Below are positions 1-10,882 of a DNA stretch of 64,000 nucleotides, piece by piece (the stretch's first letter is position 1; each line of letters starts with the position of its first letter). This DNA comes from Cerioporus squamosus (taxonomy: Eukaryota; Basidiomycota; Agaricomycetes; Polyporales; Polyporaceae). The notes beneath the pieces were generated by a model that saw only the letters and a list, made by a program, of their open reading frames with translations, did not search any database and had not been told where the DNA came from. The stretch spans positions 113,197 to 177,196 of the forward strand of contig JABYQS010000074.1 in the NCBI GenBank assembly GCA_022592435.1. Direction: 5' to 3'. Position numbers and translations under genes: made by a program.

Positions 1-222
1 CTGGACACCGAACTGGTTCGGCGGTAGGGGATTCGGGAGCGGTGGGGGATTCAGGACCAGCGTGTCATAGGCGGCCAAAGTGGATGAAGGGAGCGCAGAT
101 GTTGCGGTGCCGGTGGACGTGCCTATGGTTTGCTGTTGCTGTCCTGCCTGCCCGTAGACCGTGATCGCCTGTGCGCCGGCGACGGCGGTGAGTAGAGTGC
201 AAAGGAGAGTGGGGATGGCCAT
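1..222 (-). CDS. GH79 glycoside hydrolase, 5' part only (cut by window edge)
   Basis: This is the first 74 codons of a secreted GH79 (beta-glucuronidase/heparanase-like) enzyme, reading leftwards off the window. It starts at the ATG at 222 with a hydrophobic signal peptide (MAIPTLLCTLLTAVAGAQA), followed by a Gln/Thr/Ser-rich linker and a Pro-rich segment ending in NPLPPNQFGVQ. It is almost identical to the N-terminus of the GH79 gene at 8231-10389 (for example Pro instead of His at residue 4), so it is its tandem copy. Whether the rest of this copy is intact lies outside the window. The function is inferred from the full copy. Confidence 0.8.
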   Translation of the reverse strand, partial: MAIPTLLCTLLTAVAGAQAITVYGQAGQQQQTIGTSTGTATSALPSSTLAAYDTLVLNPPPLPNPLPPNQFGVQ

Positions 223-695
223 ACTGGCACGAACGGGGGAGGAAAGCTTCCATTTACCCCGCGGATTGCGCGTTTTGTATCTCCTCACAGAGATGAGCCA
301 AGCGAGGATGACGCTCGCCTAGCTACCAGGCGAGCCGTGCCAAGAACTTCGCCTCGACTTCGCGCGTCGCCGCTCGTCGGCAATACAAAACGCCCCCACT
401 TCGAGCGCGGTTGTGTGGAGCTCCGACAATTTTACCTACCCCCGTCGCTGGTCCTGTTGCGGCGGCGACTCAACCTCGATTGTAGGAGCCTGTAGGAACG
501 CAGCTGTCAGGCTCGTCGTTGCCAAGCGCCTTAGCTCTCTCGGCCTGCAGTCTACTTGCGAGGAGCATCCTAGGCATGTGTACCGGCCGTATAAGTCGCC
601 TTGCGTCCATAGAAACGGTGGATAGTACTTGCCTGGGTGAGTGAACGTGGTGAAGCGAGGACAAGTTCGACATCAGTGGCTGTGACACCACTAGA
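1..695. repeat. Left arm of a segmental duplication (GH79 5' end and promoter)
   Basis: Bases 1 to about 575 match 10169 to about 10745 with only a few substitutions and one single-base indel. From about 577 to 695 the match continues with more changes and indels, then is lost. The arm contains the GH79 start region and its upstream DNA. The two GH79 start codons are 10167 bp apart. Confidence 0.9.
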
Positions 696-3600
696 AGGAA
701 TGCTTGCATCGCGGATGGCTTCACGCCTAAGTCGCCGAGGATCGCGTCCGCGGTTGGCTGGGTGCATGGCGGCGAGGGGCGCGCGGGGGATGACGCGTCG
801 CAGACGCGTGACGTCATGCATGCAGCTCGGCTCTCGGACCTCGCGCGAGGCGCCCACTGTCCGCGTTCGCTCTCGTTCGCTCTCTGCTCTCCCGCTGCGA
901 CGGCCGCGTCCTCTGTCAGTGTCCTCGTGTATGCGGCCTCTGCTGCTTTTCCTTCTCCACGCCCGAGTGCCGCTTGTCGCTTCTCCGCTATACTGGCTCC
1001 TCACGTCTGCGACCACTCTGCGCTGCGCCGCCCTGGACCGCTTTCTCTTGCCTTCAACGCATACTCTCCATGTTCTCCACCATAAGCGAGGTACGCCCAG
1101 CCGTCCGCCACACTCGACAACTGTGCGCCAGTCTCAGGTGCGCCGTGTCGTCTCCTTTCTACCCCAAGTCAGCGTTTCCCGCCTGCCTCTCTCCCCCCCG
1201 TCCTCATCGCTACCCCCGCTCGCCCGCACAGGCAACTCCTCTAGCCTGCCCCGCGACGCAGGCTCGTCACCGCAGTTGTACGTCTCCTGCGATACGCTCG
1301 CCGACACAAACCCCATCGTGATACCAACGTGCACGCTCGCACACTTGGATCTGCTCGCGGTCTTCAAGGCCGAGCACGTCCGGCGCAGTATGCCCGCGCA
1401 TACGCGATCGCGCCGTACGTCTCTCATTCATTCTGATACATCTCGTACGTATGCTGCCATCGCAGTCCCGCCCTCGTTCCTACCACGCGCTCAACGCCTG
1501 AGCGCTGTACATCGTTATCTGGCAAGACTCGCATACGGAGCCGATGGCCCAGGCCCTCCCCGCGGGGCGACGAGCTATCGTCACAGGTACGTCCTCCGCA
1601 CTGTCACCATACAGAGTGCGAGCGGCCCTTCGCCGCTGTACCAAGTGCCGGCAGCCGTCAGCCGGCAGCGAGCCTGTACCAAGTGTGAGCGATAGAGACC
1701 TCTGACACGCGACGCAAGCGACTCACGTCACAGGATACCGCCCGGAGCACTGTCACCAACGCATGCCAGCTCCGTCGACGGTTCATCGGGAAAGCGCGCA
1801 AGGATGTACGTACGCACTGGGTTGCCATCCGGTCGACGGTCACGGTGCACTAACCGTCCGTTTCAGCTCCATCACGCGCATGCCTCACAACCCCCGCGCG
1901 AGCCTGTCTACAGCACTTGTGCCTACCCGCTCGCTACTGATGCAAGCGGTCGTCAGCAACATGCTGGACAGACGCACCCCTCTCCGATACACTTCGCATC
2001 CCGGAAACCGCGAAGACACGTCCTGCTGGGATCGCAGCCGGGATGTGGTGCGGGCGACAGAGGTGGGTTCACTTTACTGTCGTGAAGTTGGAGGTGAGTG
2101 AAGGGTCACGAAGAGATCGTCGCGAGCTTACCATCCGGCTGCAAGAGAAGCCTCGACGGCCGGGGGCCATGGCGCAAGTTGCGACGTCAAAGGTGAGTCT
2201 GGGCGAGGAGACGTCGCAGTAGGGCATCGACGGCGACCGAAGGTGAGAAGGGAGAAGGACGAGCAACGAGACTGCGCTGGCCTGTTGCCGTTCGTTGCGT
2301 ACTACTTATACCCCGTGTGTTTAGGGTCGGACGAATGCGATCTTCGTCTCGCTCCTCGTGAGCTCGCTCGGGCACACGGACTTGCAACCTCCGTGCCTGT
2401 CGCGCCGTGTACCAAGTGGGATGGCCCCTCGCAACCGGCCTCCGCATACGCGACTCTACCGTGCGTCCGGCACGCCGTTCGTCTCGGAGCGTCACAGAGG
2501 TCGTGACGGACTGAACGCGTGCGTCGTCTGCGTGCCCCGCGGCCTCTTTCGACGAGCCTCACACCCGCCGAAGCTTGTCTGCAGGCAGTGGGCTGGAACC
2601 CACGCGTTGCAAGAGCCCACATCCGCCCAGGACAGGGTCTTCGTTGCGGGTACCAAGGTCTAGGATCACGACAAGCATGCGCTGGAAACACGGACGCATG
2701 CTCGTAGCGACCCTGACGGTCCTGACCGAGTATCGTGCGTGTTTCGAGGTTCAGCGAGGCGTGCAGCCAAGCATTGGAGCTGATGGTGCTGCGTGCAACC
2801 GCTTCATCTATGAAACTAGGCTGACATGTGCGGCATATCGCATCCCGTCTGAGGTTGTGTAACAAGCGTCCTCGCGCTGGCTTGTTTCGTACCAAGCGGA
2901 CGGCTAGTAGTAGGAGGGTCTTCAGGCGTCAGAGACTCGGAGTTGGGAGAGCGCATGGTACATTCTGGCTTCAAGCCTTAGACTTGGACAGCGGCTCACA
3001 ATTCGTGTCATGTAGTGTTCCTGTATGTAGATACTGTCTATGAGCAATCAACGTCTGTTGAGCATCGTCTTCTGCGACACTGCGTGATGGACAGGCCTGC
3101 AACTATGTGCAGGCTCTCGTTGCAGTCCCTGACTAGTGCACATCTGCTCAGGCTGTTCCAGACTCTGATTTCCTCAGGCTCCAATTGGGGTCTCCCTCTC
3201 TACTGTGCTTGCAGCCGGAGTCCACGGGCTCACAGTAATAACTCAGGGCTGACTCAGTTGCTTGCGGCTAAGGCTAGTAGTAGCTATCAACCGATTCTGA
3301 GGAGCTCTACTGCCAAGCTGCGGTGAAACTTCAACTGGTAGCCACCCGCTTAGTAGCCTTGCGCGGTCCGTAGCATTTTGGGTTGCTTAGAAACTCGGCG
3401 ATCCGATTCAAGGTCAGACTTCACGTGGCTCCATGCGAGTGGTTAAGCACATGCGTCACCTCGCAACCGGCAGAGCTGCAAGTGATTTCCAGGATTGATG
3501 CGAGACTCAAGTGTGTCCTAGGGCACAAAGTTTCAGGAACCAGGATTCATGGCAATCACAAAGACGGAGGGACACAGAGTGCTCCAGGCTGATGGATATG

Positions 3601-4432
3601 TTTCACGGACATATTGCAGATGAGGGCACACGAGCGTACAGGACACTGAACTTGTTCTGTCTATTCCACTGTCGACTACCTACTGACATTGTTGGAGTGA
3701 AGTACAGAACAGACAGAACTCAAAAGGGATGCCAGATGGACAGGAGACCTCCTAGACACTGCAAACTTGGAGTCCATACGCGGAAACTCGGCCTCGCTGA
3801 CCCTGCGAGGTAAGCGGGTATCCAACGCCCGAGCCGACTCGTAGCCTGAGCTTCCCATCACCACGGACCCGGAGTCCGTAACCCCGAAGCAGGAACGCGA
3901 ACACAAGCGACTAGACCTGCCAAGCGAGCATCCAGCGGTGCAGTCGTCGTGCTCCAGTGGCATGCCAACTTGAGCTGGTTAGCGGAGCGTTCAGGAGCTG
4001 CGAGCTGCGACATACTCACCTGTGTGGGCGCGCAACGGACGATGTTCTTGGAGTTCCGATACACGAGAGAGAGGCCCGGGAGAAGCGACTTGAAGTTTGC
4101 TGGGCGAGCACAAACTACTTGCACTATGTAGTGAACACACTCACGGACTCGGAGCCCTCAGGTATCAACCACATCAGTCTCGCGCTGACCAGGACGGCCT
4201 GGTACAGACATGACGCCGCACAGATTAGCTACCGGGACGGCGGAGGCCGAGAGTCGTACCAGGACAGCATCAGCAACTCGCCGTCATCGAAGCATCAGCG
4301 CCGTGAGTATGCTGCGGCCGAGCTCGGACGACGGCGAGTGCACGAAGGCTCGCTAGAGACCGATAAGCACGCGATGGCAGAATCCGAGCCTCAGCCTCAA
4401 CGCGATCGCAACATGGACCTACATGTTGCATA
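696..4432. other. No supported gene
   Basis: I see no recognisable domain on either strand. The longest open frame (637-1695, 352 codons on the plus strand) is Arg/Ser/Pro-rich with no family resemblance and is probably chance in GC-rich DNA. A short ATG exon-like piece at about 1071 (MFSTISE followed by gtacgc) could be an upstream exon of the family gene at 4433-5468, but I could not connect it. Confidence 0.4.
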
Positions 4433-5468
4433 GGATATAGCGCGAGATTGAAACGGGAGATCAGGGGGGCGTACCAAGGATGCGGAAGCGTTGCGACATG
4501 GCAACGCGAATGCGCGGTTGCGCAGCTGTTCGAAGATCTCGCGCAGATCGCCCGAGGCTAGATCCGCGTTCAGGTTGTCCGGGACGCAGGCGAGGAGCGC
4601 AGGAATGCATATGAGACAGGACTCGGCCATGAAGGCGATGTCTCCTCCCCGCCGTCACTACCTGTCTGCATCCACTGCATCTCCGACACTCGTCCGAGCC
4701 CCGTCCAGGGGCCGCTCAACTTCTCGTCGCCGTCGCTGCGCGTGTTCCACCGCCGTAGCAGGGCCCTTGCTCTCGTCATGGGTGGCTTCCGGCCTGTCGG
4801 GGATACCCTCCGAGCAGACTATGCTCGGATGGAGACCAAGCTCCGAGGCGAGCTACGGAAGGAGATGAATGCTGAGCTATGTGAGTACGCCATTCGTCTC
4901 AAGCACAGTGCCGGCACTCACTTCGTTGGCAGCCTGCCTCGCCGGCCGCGGGGGCGCAAAGATGCGCTGGACCGTGAAGTCGTACTACCTGTATGTCTTC
5001 TTGCGGTACCGCATCCAACTCCGAGGCTGGCCGCGCGAGATTCCCTTCATGAACCTCAGCGACATCACCGGCTGGAGACGCATCTCGCTGCTCTCGAAAC
5101 GCTGGAAGACGGGCAAGATGTACTTTGCGCCCGTCTCGGACGCTGCGCTCGAGGCTGCCATGAAAAGCCCCATCAGCGTCGCACCCGGTCCGCTCAACAA
5201 CGGTTACGCCATGGATCTCGGCCGCAGCGACATCAAGAAGCGTCGTGCGCTGCCAAAGGACGGGCGGCCGCCTCGGTACGTCCGCAACGGCCCGAAGTCT
5301 GCGCGATTGGTCACGGCGGCAGCGGAGGCGAGGGCGGAGAAGGCGATGGCGGAGGAGCGGGCTGCGATGGAAGTCGAGGAGGAGGAGGAGATCAGCGACG
5401 ACGACTCTGCGTATGTGATGCGACCACTGCCAGTCCTAGGGCCTGTGAAGCGTCTTCGATTCGTTTGA
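4433..5468 (+). pseudogene. Polypore lineage-specific family protein, interrupted by a stop
   Basis: I recognise the segment VMGGFRPVGDTLRADYAR, followed by a KxYYLYVFLRYR block, from a repetitive hypothetical-protein family of Polyporales. Its function is unknown. The frame runs GYSARLKREIRGAYQ, then a VAQLFEDLAQIAR block, VQVVRDAGEERRNAYETGL, HRRSRALALVMGG and the K-S-Y-Y-L block after a clean intron at 4881-4932. It ends with an acidic stretch and a basic C-terminus (stop 5466-5468). A TAG at 4559-4561 breaks an otherwise continuous coding frame upstream of the intron. No start codon is placed: the ATG at 4778 would give only the C-terminal half. Either the gene is decayed or a shortened protein is made. 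The N-terminal coiled-coil exons expected for the family were not found. Confidence 0.6.
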
Positions 5469-6769
5469 TGTTCTGCCGTTGTTTGCTTCCGCGGACTCGG
5501 ACGGTGGTGTTACCTTAGCGTCGTATAGTTGCTATTCTCTGTATATTAATCTTCACGCCTCGAACTTCTGGTAATCGGACGGCGTGCTTGATGTGGCCAA
5601 CGGCGATGGTGGTGGTGAGAGAGACGGTTGGAACCTGTGAGCCAGATTTGGCAACTCGTCTTCGCATACTACCGAGCGCTTGGAACTTGCCTCCGAACCA
5701 CCACGCCGGCCTCGAGACAGCCATATCTACATCAAGATGGATCTTGCAACCCAGCTCCGATGGTCGCAACTTGGTACCAAATGCGTCGGACTGCCAGACT
5801 GACAGCGCCGCACGGTCTCGAACCCGAGTCGCCGCCCGGGTACTTCAGAAGAGTACGCGACGATGCGTGAGGGTCGAGTCAATCGTGAGTAATCTTCTTC
5901 CTGCACTGAACCGATGTCGCGCGCAATGTGGCTCTGGCAGTGCCATAGGCATAGGATGGGAGGACTCGTTGCAGCCCTGCCTGCTTCGTGTCCTTCCGAC
6001 CCATGCCCAGGCACTGCTGCTATCCGTCTCCAACCTGCAGCCGATCTAGATGATGGTTACGGAGAGGCCACGGAGCGCGCCGGTAGTACTCATGGCACTA
6101 CATCCGTGCATGCACCGCGTAGCGTTGTTTGTTTGGTACGCATGTTCACTGATTCACTTTTTGCGCGCAGCTCACGGACGGCGCGTGTTCCTCTGCTCTC
6201 TCTCCCTCCTCTCCTCCGTCTGTCCGTCCGCTCTCTCTCTCCTCTAGCTGCCGTCCGACACTCCTTCCCTTCTTCTTGGCCAACACCGCCGCGCTCCATC
6301 TATCGTACTCGCGCAACGCAGCAACTTCTACACGGCGATCCGAGGATCTGCACCGACGCTGGCGGCGCCGTCGGTGAAGCTATCTGTCCTGGTACGAGCA
6401 GTATCCCTTCTACACGGTCGCAGACTGAGCAATACTTTCCTGAGCAGATACTGCGCAGCGGCAAGAAGCGTGGCATAAAACAAGCTCGCTGCCGCAGGCC
6501 CTCGTCTGGGAACGGCACAGCGAAGAAGTGCACGTACTGAGATAGTGTGCTGGCATGCGAAGGGCAGCAGATATGCATTGTGATGCGCTAGGGTGAGTCC
6601 CGCGTGCTCTCGTGCGTCTCCAGCCTTACTCATCAATCCACTGTGGCAGCACGCGAGCGCATCGATGCGCTGTGCAGGAAGAGCAGCCGGAGAGACGGCG
6701 ATTGAACACACGGGACAGACAGAGGTCAGCGACAAGCGTCGCGTTCTCCTCTGGTCAGCTAACTACACG
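5469..6769. other. No supported gene
   Basis: Non-coding by my reading. A pyrimidine-rich stretch at about 6185-6300 (CTCTCTCCCTCC-like) resembles a promoter or 5' leader, but no recognisable coding exon follows before the repeat array. Confidence 0.35.
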
Positions 6770-7995
6770 CGCTGGAGGATCCAGCACTGGTACAGGCGCG
6801 ACACTCTGCCTCTTCGACCGCGACACCCTTCTCCTCATGACGCAGCAACTCGGTACGTTCCCAGCCGCCCGGAACTCGTCACACGCGGCTCGGCGGACGA
6901 CTCGCAATGTCTTCGCCTCGAAGGAGCATTTGGTCCGCTTGTCCCCGCGTCCCTGAGTCATCTGGTACGTTCGTCCAGCAGTACAGGGGCGACGCTGCGC
7001 CATCCCCGACCGCGATACCCTTCTCATGACGGAGCAAATTGGTACGTTCCCAGTCGCCCGGAACTCGTCACACGCGGCTCGGCGGACGACTCGCAATGTC
7101 TTCGCCTCGAAGGAGCATTTGGTCCGCTTGTCCCCGCGTCCCTGAGTCATCTGGTACGTTCTCAATCGCTCGGCGCACCCCTAAACCTGTCTCGCGAAGC
7201 TCACGACAGCGACGAACTCCCGGACGAGCAGGACAGCTTGGTACGTGCCAACCATGTTGTCCTGATCACCCCTTCTGACCACTTGTAGCTTCGTCTTCGA
7301 CAGCACGAGAAAGAGGATATTTGTCGCCGAGAACTATCCTCGTCGATCTTACCTGGAGCATCAAGGCGCAAGACGCCTGAGTCGCGGGTCTCTTGCAAGC
7401 TTCGTTCGAGTCCGATTCCCGGGCAGATGCTTGAACTCCCACGGCGCGGCAATCGCGATGCCGTTCTCCGCATGACGGAGCAGCTCGGTGTGTTCCCAGC
7501 CGTCCGGAACTCGTCAAACGAGGCTGCACATGAGCTGCTTGCCCGGCGGACGACTTGAAGTTGCAGCGTCTTTGCCTTGTTCGCGCGTCGCGGGGTCCAT
7601 GGTACGTTCTCGATCGCTCTGCGCACTCCGAAACTTGTCTCGCGAAGCTCACTACAGCGACGAACCCCAGGACGAGTTGTACAGCTTGGTACGTGCCAGC
7701 TGCGTCGTCTAGCGCAATTCCGCCCGGGCTGAGCACGAATCGCCGCTTCTGAGGCTTGCTGACGACTTATGGCTTCGTCTTGGACAGGACGAGCAAGAGG
7801 ATAGTTCTCGCCATCCTCTCCTTCCCTGCTGACCACCTTGAGCTTTGTCTTCGACAGGAGGGGCAAGAGGATAGTCCTCGACATCCGCTTCTTCCTTGTG
7901 GATGTCACCAGGAGCATGAAGCCCAGGACGCAAGACGTCTGAGTGCGTCTCTTGCAAGCTGCGTTCGAGTCCGAATCCCGGGCAGATGCACGGCG
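6770..7995. repeat. Complex tandem repeat with several unit types
   Basis: A unit of about 185 bp occurs back to back at about 6785-6970 and 6971-7156. It contains GGAACTCGTCACACGCGGCT and GGCGGACGACTCGCAATGTC and ends in TCATCTGGTACGTTC. A degraded third copy is at about 7450-7610. A second unit (from the Tctcgcgaagctcac block through GGACGAG to TTGGTACGTGCC) occurs at about 7165-7250 and 7610-7695. A third unit (CTTCGTCTTCGACAG to TCCCGGGCAGATGC) occurs at about 7285-7430, partly at 7765-7830 and again at 7835-7990. TGGTACGT, which resembles a splice donor, recurs at unit junctions. A 317-codon minus-strand frame (7201-8154) spans much of it but changes reading frame between copies, so I do not call it coding. 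Confidence 0.75.
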
Positions 7996-8230
7996 CAGAG
8001 CACAGTGTGAGCGGACGCGAGGACGCAAGGCCGGAACACAGGGAAGGGGAAGGGTTGTATTAGCTAGGGGGTAGATACATGACATGTACTGGATAGCCTT
8101 GGTGAATACGACCTGTTCCCGCCCTACAACCGCGAGAATCCATAGCGTGCACACCTGTCAGTGTCCGCAGAGCCTCTCAGAGTCAACTACACGCCGTAGA
8201 GTGCATGTGCGTAGAGCTCGGTGCACTGAC

Positions 8231-10389
8231 CTGGTTACCCCAGGTGATGTTGAACTTGTCGCCAACTGACGGTGCAACCAGGTACCTGTTCGCGGTCAGT
8301 CGTCGTCCCACGACACATGTTACGCTCCGCACTCACTTGACCTTGATCTGCGCAGGAGTCGCAGCTGGCCGGCCGGACTCGCCGCCGTCGACGGAGATGC
8401 TCACAGTGTAATCATTCGCGCCAGAGGGGTCAGTCATGAAGTTGACGAACGCGAGCCTCGCGAGCTTGTCGTTCTCGTAGATCGCATATCCGGGTGTGTA
8501 GACGTTCTGGCCGTTCGCCCCGAGGTCGATGATGCGCGAGTTGTTCGACGACCCGAGCGTCTCCGAGACGGCGAGCACGGAGTAGAAGATCGGGCCGATC
8601 GTCCACTGGTGGAAGTGGGACTCGTTCGTGGGAGGTGCTGCAGGAACGAGCTTCAGCTTGAGCAACCCGCTCCGAGATATCATGTTGACTTACCGGTGAA
8701 GGGCTGAAGAGGACATTGCGTCAGTCAACCAATGCGATGAGCGATAACGGAGTCCAGACGCACGTTGTAGTACACGTTCTGACCACCGACGTGCAGGAGC
8801 GCATGGGAGAAGTTGGCCGATGCCATAGTCAAGCCGTAGTCCAGCGCCCACAGGGCGGCACCGAAACTCGTACTGATACCGGGGAAGCCACCGCACGACG
8901 CCGAGTTGGTCTCGAACATAATGAAGGGCTTGCCTGCCGCCTGCGCGATCTGCGAAGAGTTGATGAACTGCCCGATCATGTTCCAGCCGGCGTTGTGGTC
9001 GAGGAACTTGGGGAACTCGGTTTGCGGGTCGATAGGGTCACCGAAACCTTCGTAGAGCGCGGCACAGTTGTCGTCGGGGTAGCTGGGGTTCGTGGGTGAG
9101 TCCTGATGTTTTGCTTCATCCGGACGCGAAACTCACTGCTCGACGGTCACCGCGGCCAGTGCGTCACTGTACGCTTGGATGAACCCCGTATCCCAGACCA
9201 CTACATGTGGCGTGGTCAGCAGGCGACATGCGAACGGATGAACGGATCGAACGTACTTTCCGGAGTCCAGTCTGCAGAGGCGACACTTGGCCCGAGGAGC
9301 AGGTCAGTGCGAGGGAGGCCCATGGTCTTCATAGCTCCCAAGACGTCTCCGAACTCTCCGAAGTAGTCAAAGGGCCCGTACGTCGCAGGTCGGTGGCCGT
9401 GGCTGGAGAGATACGCCGTAAGTCCTGACAAACACACACGCCCGCAGGCGTTTTGCTCACCGGGCATAGAGATCAGGTTCGTTTCCGACCTGGAGGCCGA
9501 TCAAGTTGTCGCCCAATATCTGCTCGCCGTACTGCGCGATCTCAAGTGCCAAGTTCGCGGAATCGTTGAGCGGGACACCGAGGTACCACTTCACGTTGAC
9601 CAGTGACGAGATGTTCGAAAGCAGGTACAGGATCTCCGGCGTGTACAGGAGAGCGGGCGTTTGCGTCTAGTTCACGGTTGGGTGAGCCGAACTCCGATTT
9701 ACTCCTGGAAGCCAAGTACTTACCGGATTGTTCGTGTCGACCTTCTGCTTCTCGATCGCCTTGCCGTCTTCAAGGCTCATGACCATCCGGGCTTCTTCCT
9801 GCGTGTTACCGCCGACACGTACGTGGATTCGCCCAGCCCGTTCAGCAACGAGGGACATAAGATTCAGGAATGGCGGGTGGATGATTGAACTATGAGGTGC
9901 GTGAGCATAAGTGGCCTTGATGATAATGACCTTGTCGCTTACCCGTTCTGACCAACTGAGACGCGAATCGGAATGTATCAGCGTCAACATCATCTTCATA
10001 TTGAAGCGTACAGATTCGAGCTCAAGACTCCCGACGTCCGTTCCCTCGACGTATCAGAAGCGACACTTACTGACTTGGGTGACCACGGACATTTCCACGG
10101 AGAATCCATAGAAAGCGCCGCTCTGCGGTATTGAGAGACCATTGACATTGATGGCATCGGCAGCCAGCTGGACACCGAACTGGTTCGGCGGTAGGGGATT
10201 CGGGAGCGGTGGGGGATTCAGGACCAGCGTGTCATAGGCGGCCAAAGTGGATGAAGGGAGCGCAGATGTTGCGGTGCCGGTGGACGTGCCTATGGTTTGC
10301 TGTTGCTGTCCTGCCTGCCCGTAGACCGTGATCGCCTGTGCGCCGGCGACGGCGGTGAGTAGAGTGCAAAGGAGAGTGTGGATGGCCAT
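8231..10389 (-). CDS. GH79 family glycoside hydrolase (beta-glucuronidase-like), secreted
   Basis: A secreted retaining glycosidase, probably removing glucuronic acid from fungal or plant glycans. The ATG at 10389 begins a signal peptide (MAIHTLLCTLLTAVAGAQA). Family landmarks in order: a GFSVEMS segment, VRVGGNTQEEA, IGLQVGNEPDLY (acid/base Glu in NEP), and FIMFETNSASCGGFPGIS (nucleophile Glu in ETNS). A C-terminal beta domain ends YLVAPSVGDKFNITWGNQ at about 8231. At least seven exons are needed. The normal closing segment after the WGNQ block is not found: reading on gives either a short tail to TGA or a splice into a long unlike frame (VCTLWILAVV) that enters the tandem repeat. The 3' end is therefore uncertain and possibly damaged. 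It is the paralogue of the gene cut at the left edge. Confidence 0.85.
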
Positions 10390-10882
10390 ACTGGCACGAA
10401 CGGGGGAGGAAAGCTTCCATTTACCCCGCGGATTGCGCGTTTTGTATCTCCTCACAGAGATGAGCCAAGCGAGGATGACGCTCGCCTAGCTACCAGGCGA
10501 GCCGTGCCAAGAACTTCGCCTCGACTTCGCGCGTCGCCGCTCGTCGGCAATACAAAACGTCCCCACTTCGAGCGCGGTTGTGTGGAGCTCCGACAATTTT
10601 ACCTACCCCCGTCGCTGGTCCTGTTGCGGCGGCGACTCAACCTCGATTTGTAGGAGCCTGTAGGAACGCAGCTGTCAGGCTCGTCGTTGCCAAGCGCCTT
10701 AGCTCTCTCGGCCTGCAGTCTACTTGCGAGGAGCATCCTAGGCATGTGTACTGGGCTACTGCTGTCCCTATCAGTCGCCTTGCCTTGATGGAAATGGTGG
10801 ATAAGACTTGCCTGGGTAAGTGAAGTGAGTGAACATGGTGAAGCGAGGTCAAGTTCGACATCAGTGGCTGTGACAGCACTAC
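10169..10882. repeat. Right arm of the GH79 segmental duplication
   Basis: Matches 1-695. The first 575 bp are nearly identical. The part upstream of the GH79 promoter has diverged by small indels (for example the segment at 10751-10830). The sequence after about 10882 is unrelated to the left copy. Confidence 0.9.

Noticed and set aside
637..1695. 352-codon open frame, plus strand
   Set aside because: Arg/Ser/Pro-rich, with overlapping long frames in other registers and no domain; typical of chance frames in GC-rich DNA.
7395..7430. GTTCGAGTCC, resembling a tRNA T-arm
   Set aside because: No matching acceptor or anticodon stems nearby; the motif is part of the tandem repeat and recurs at about 7950.
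7201..8154. 317-codon minus-strand frame across the tandem repeat
   Set aside because: Repeat copies fall in different reading frames, so protein-level selection is not visible; could only matter as a GH79 tail.
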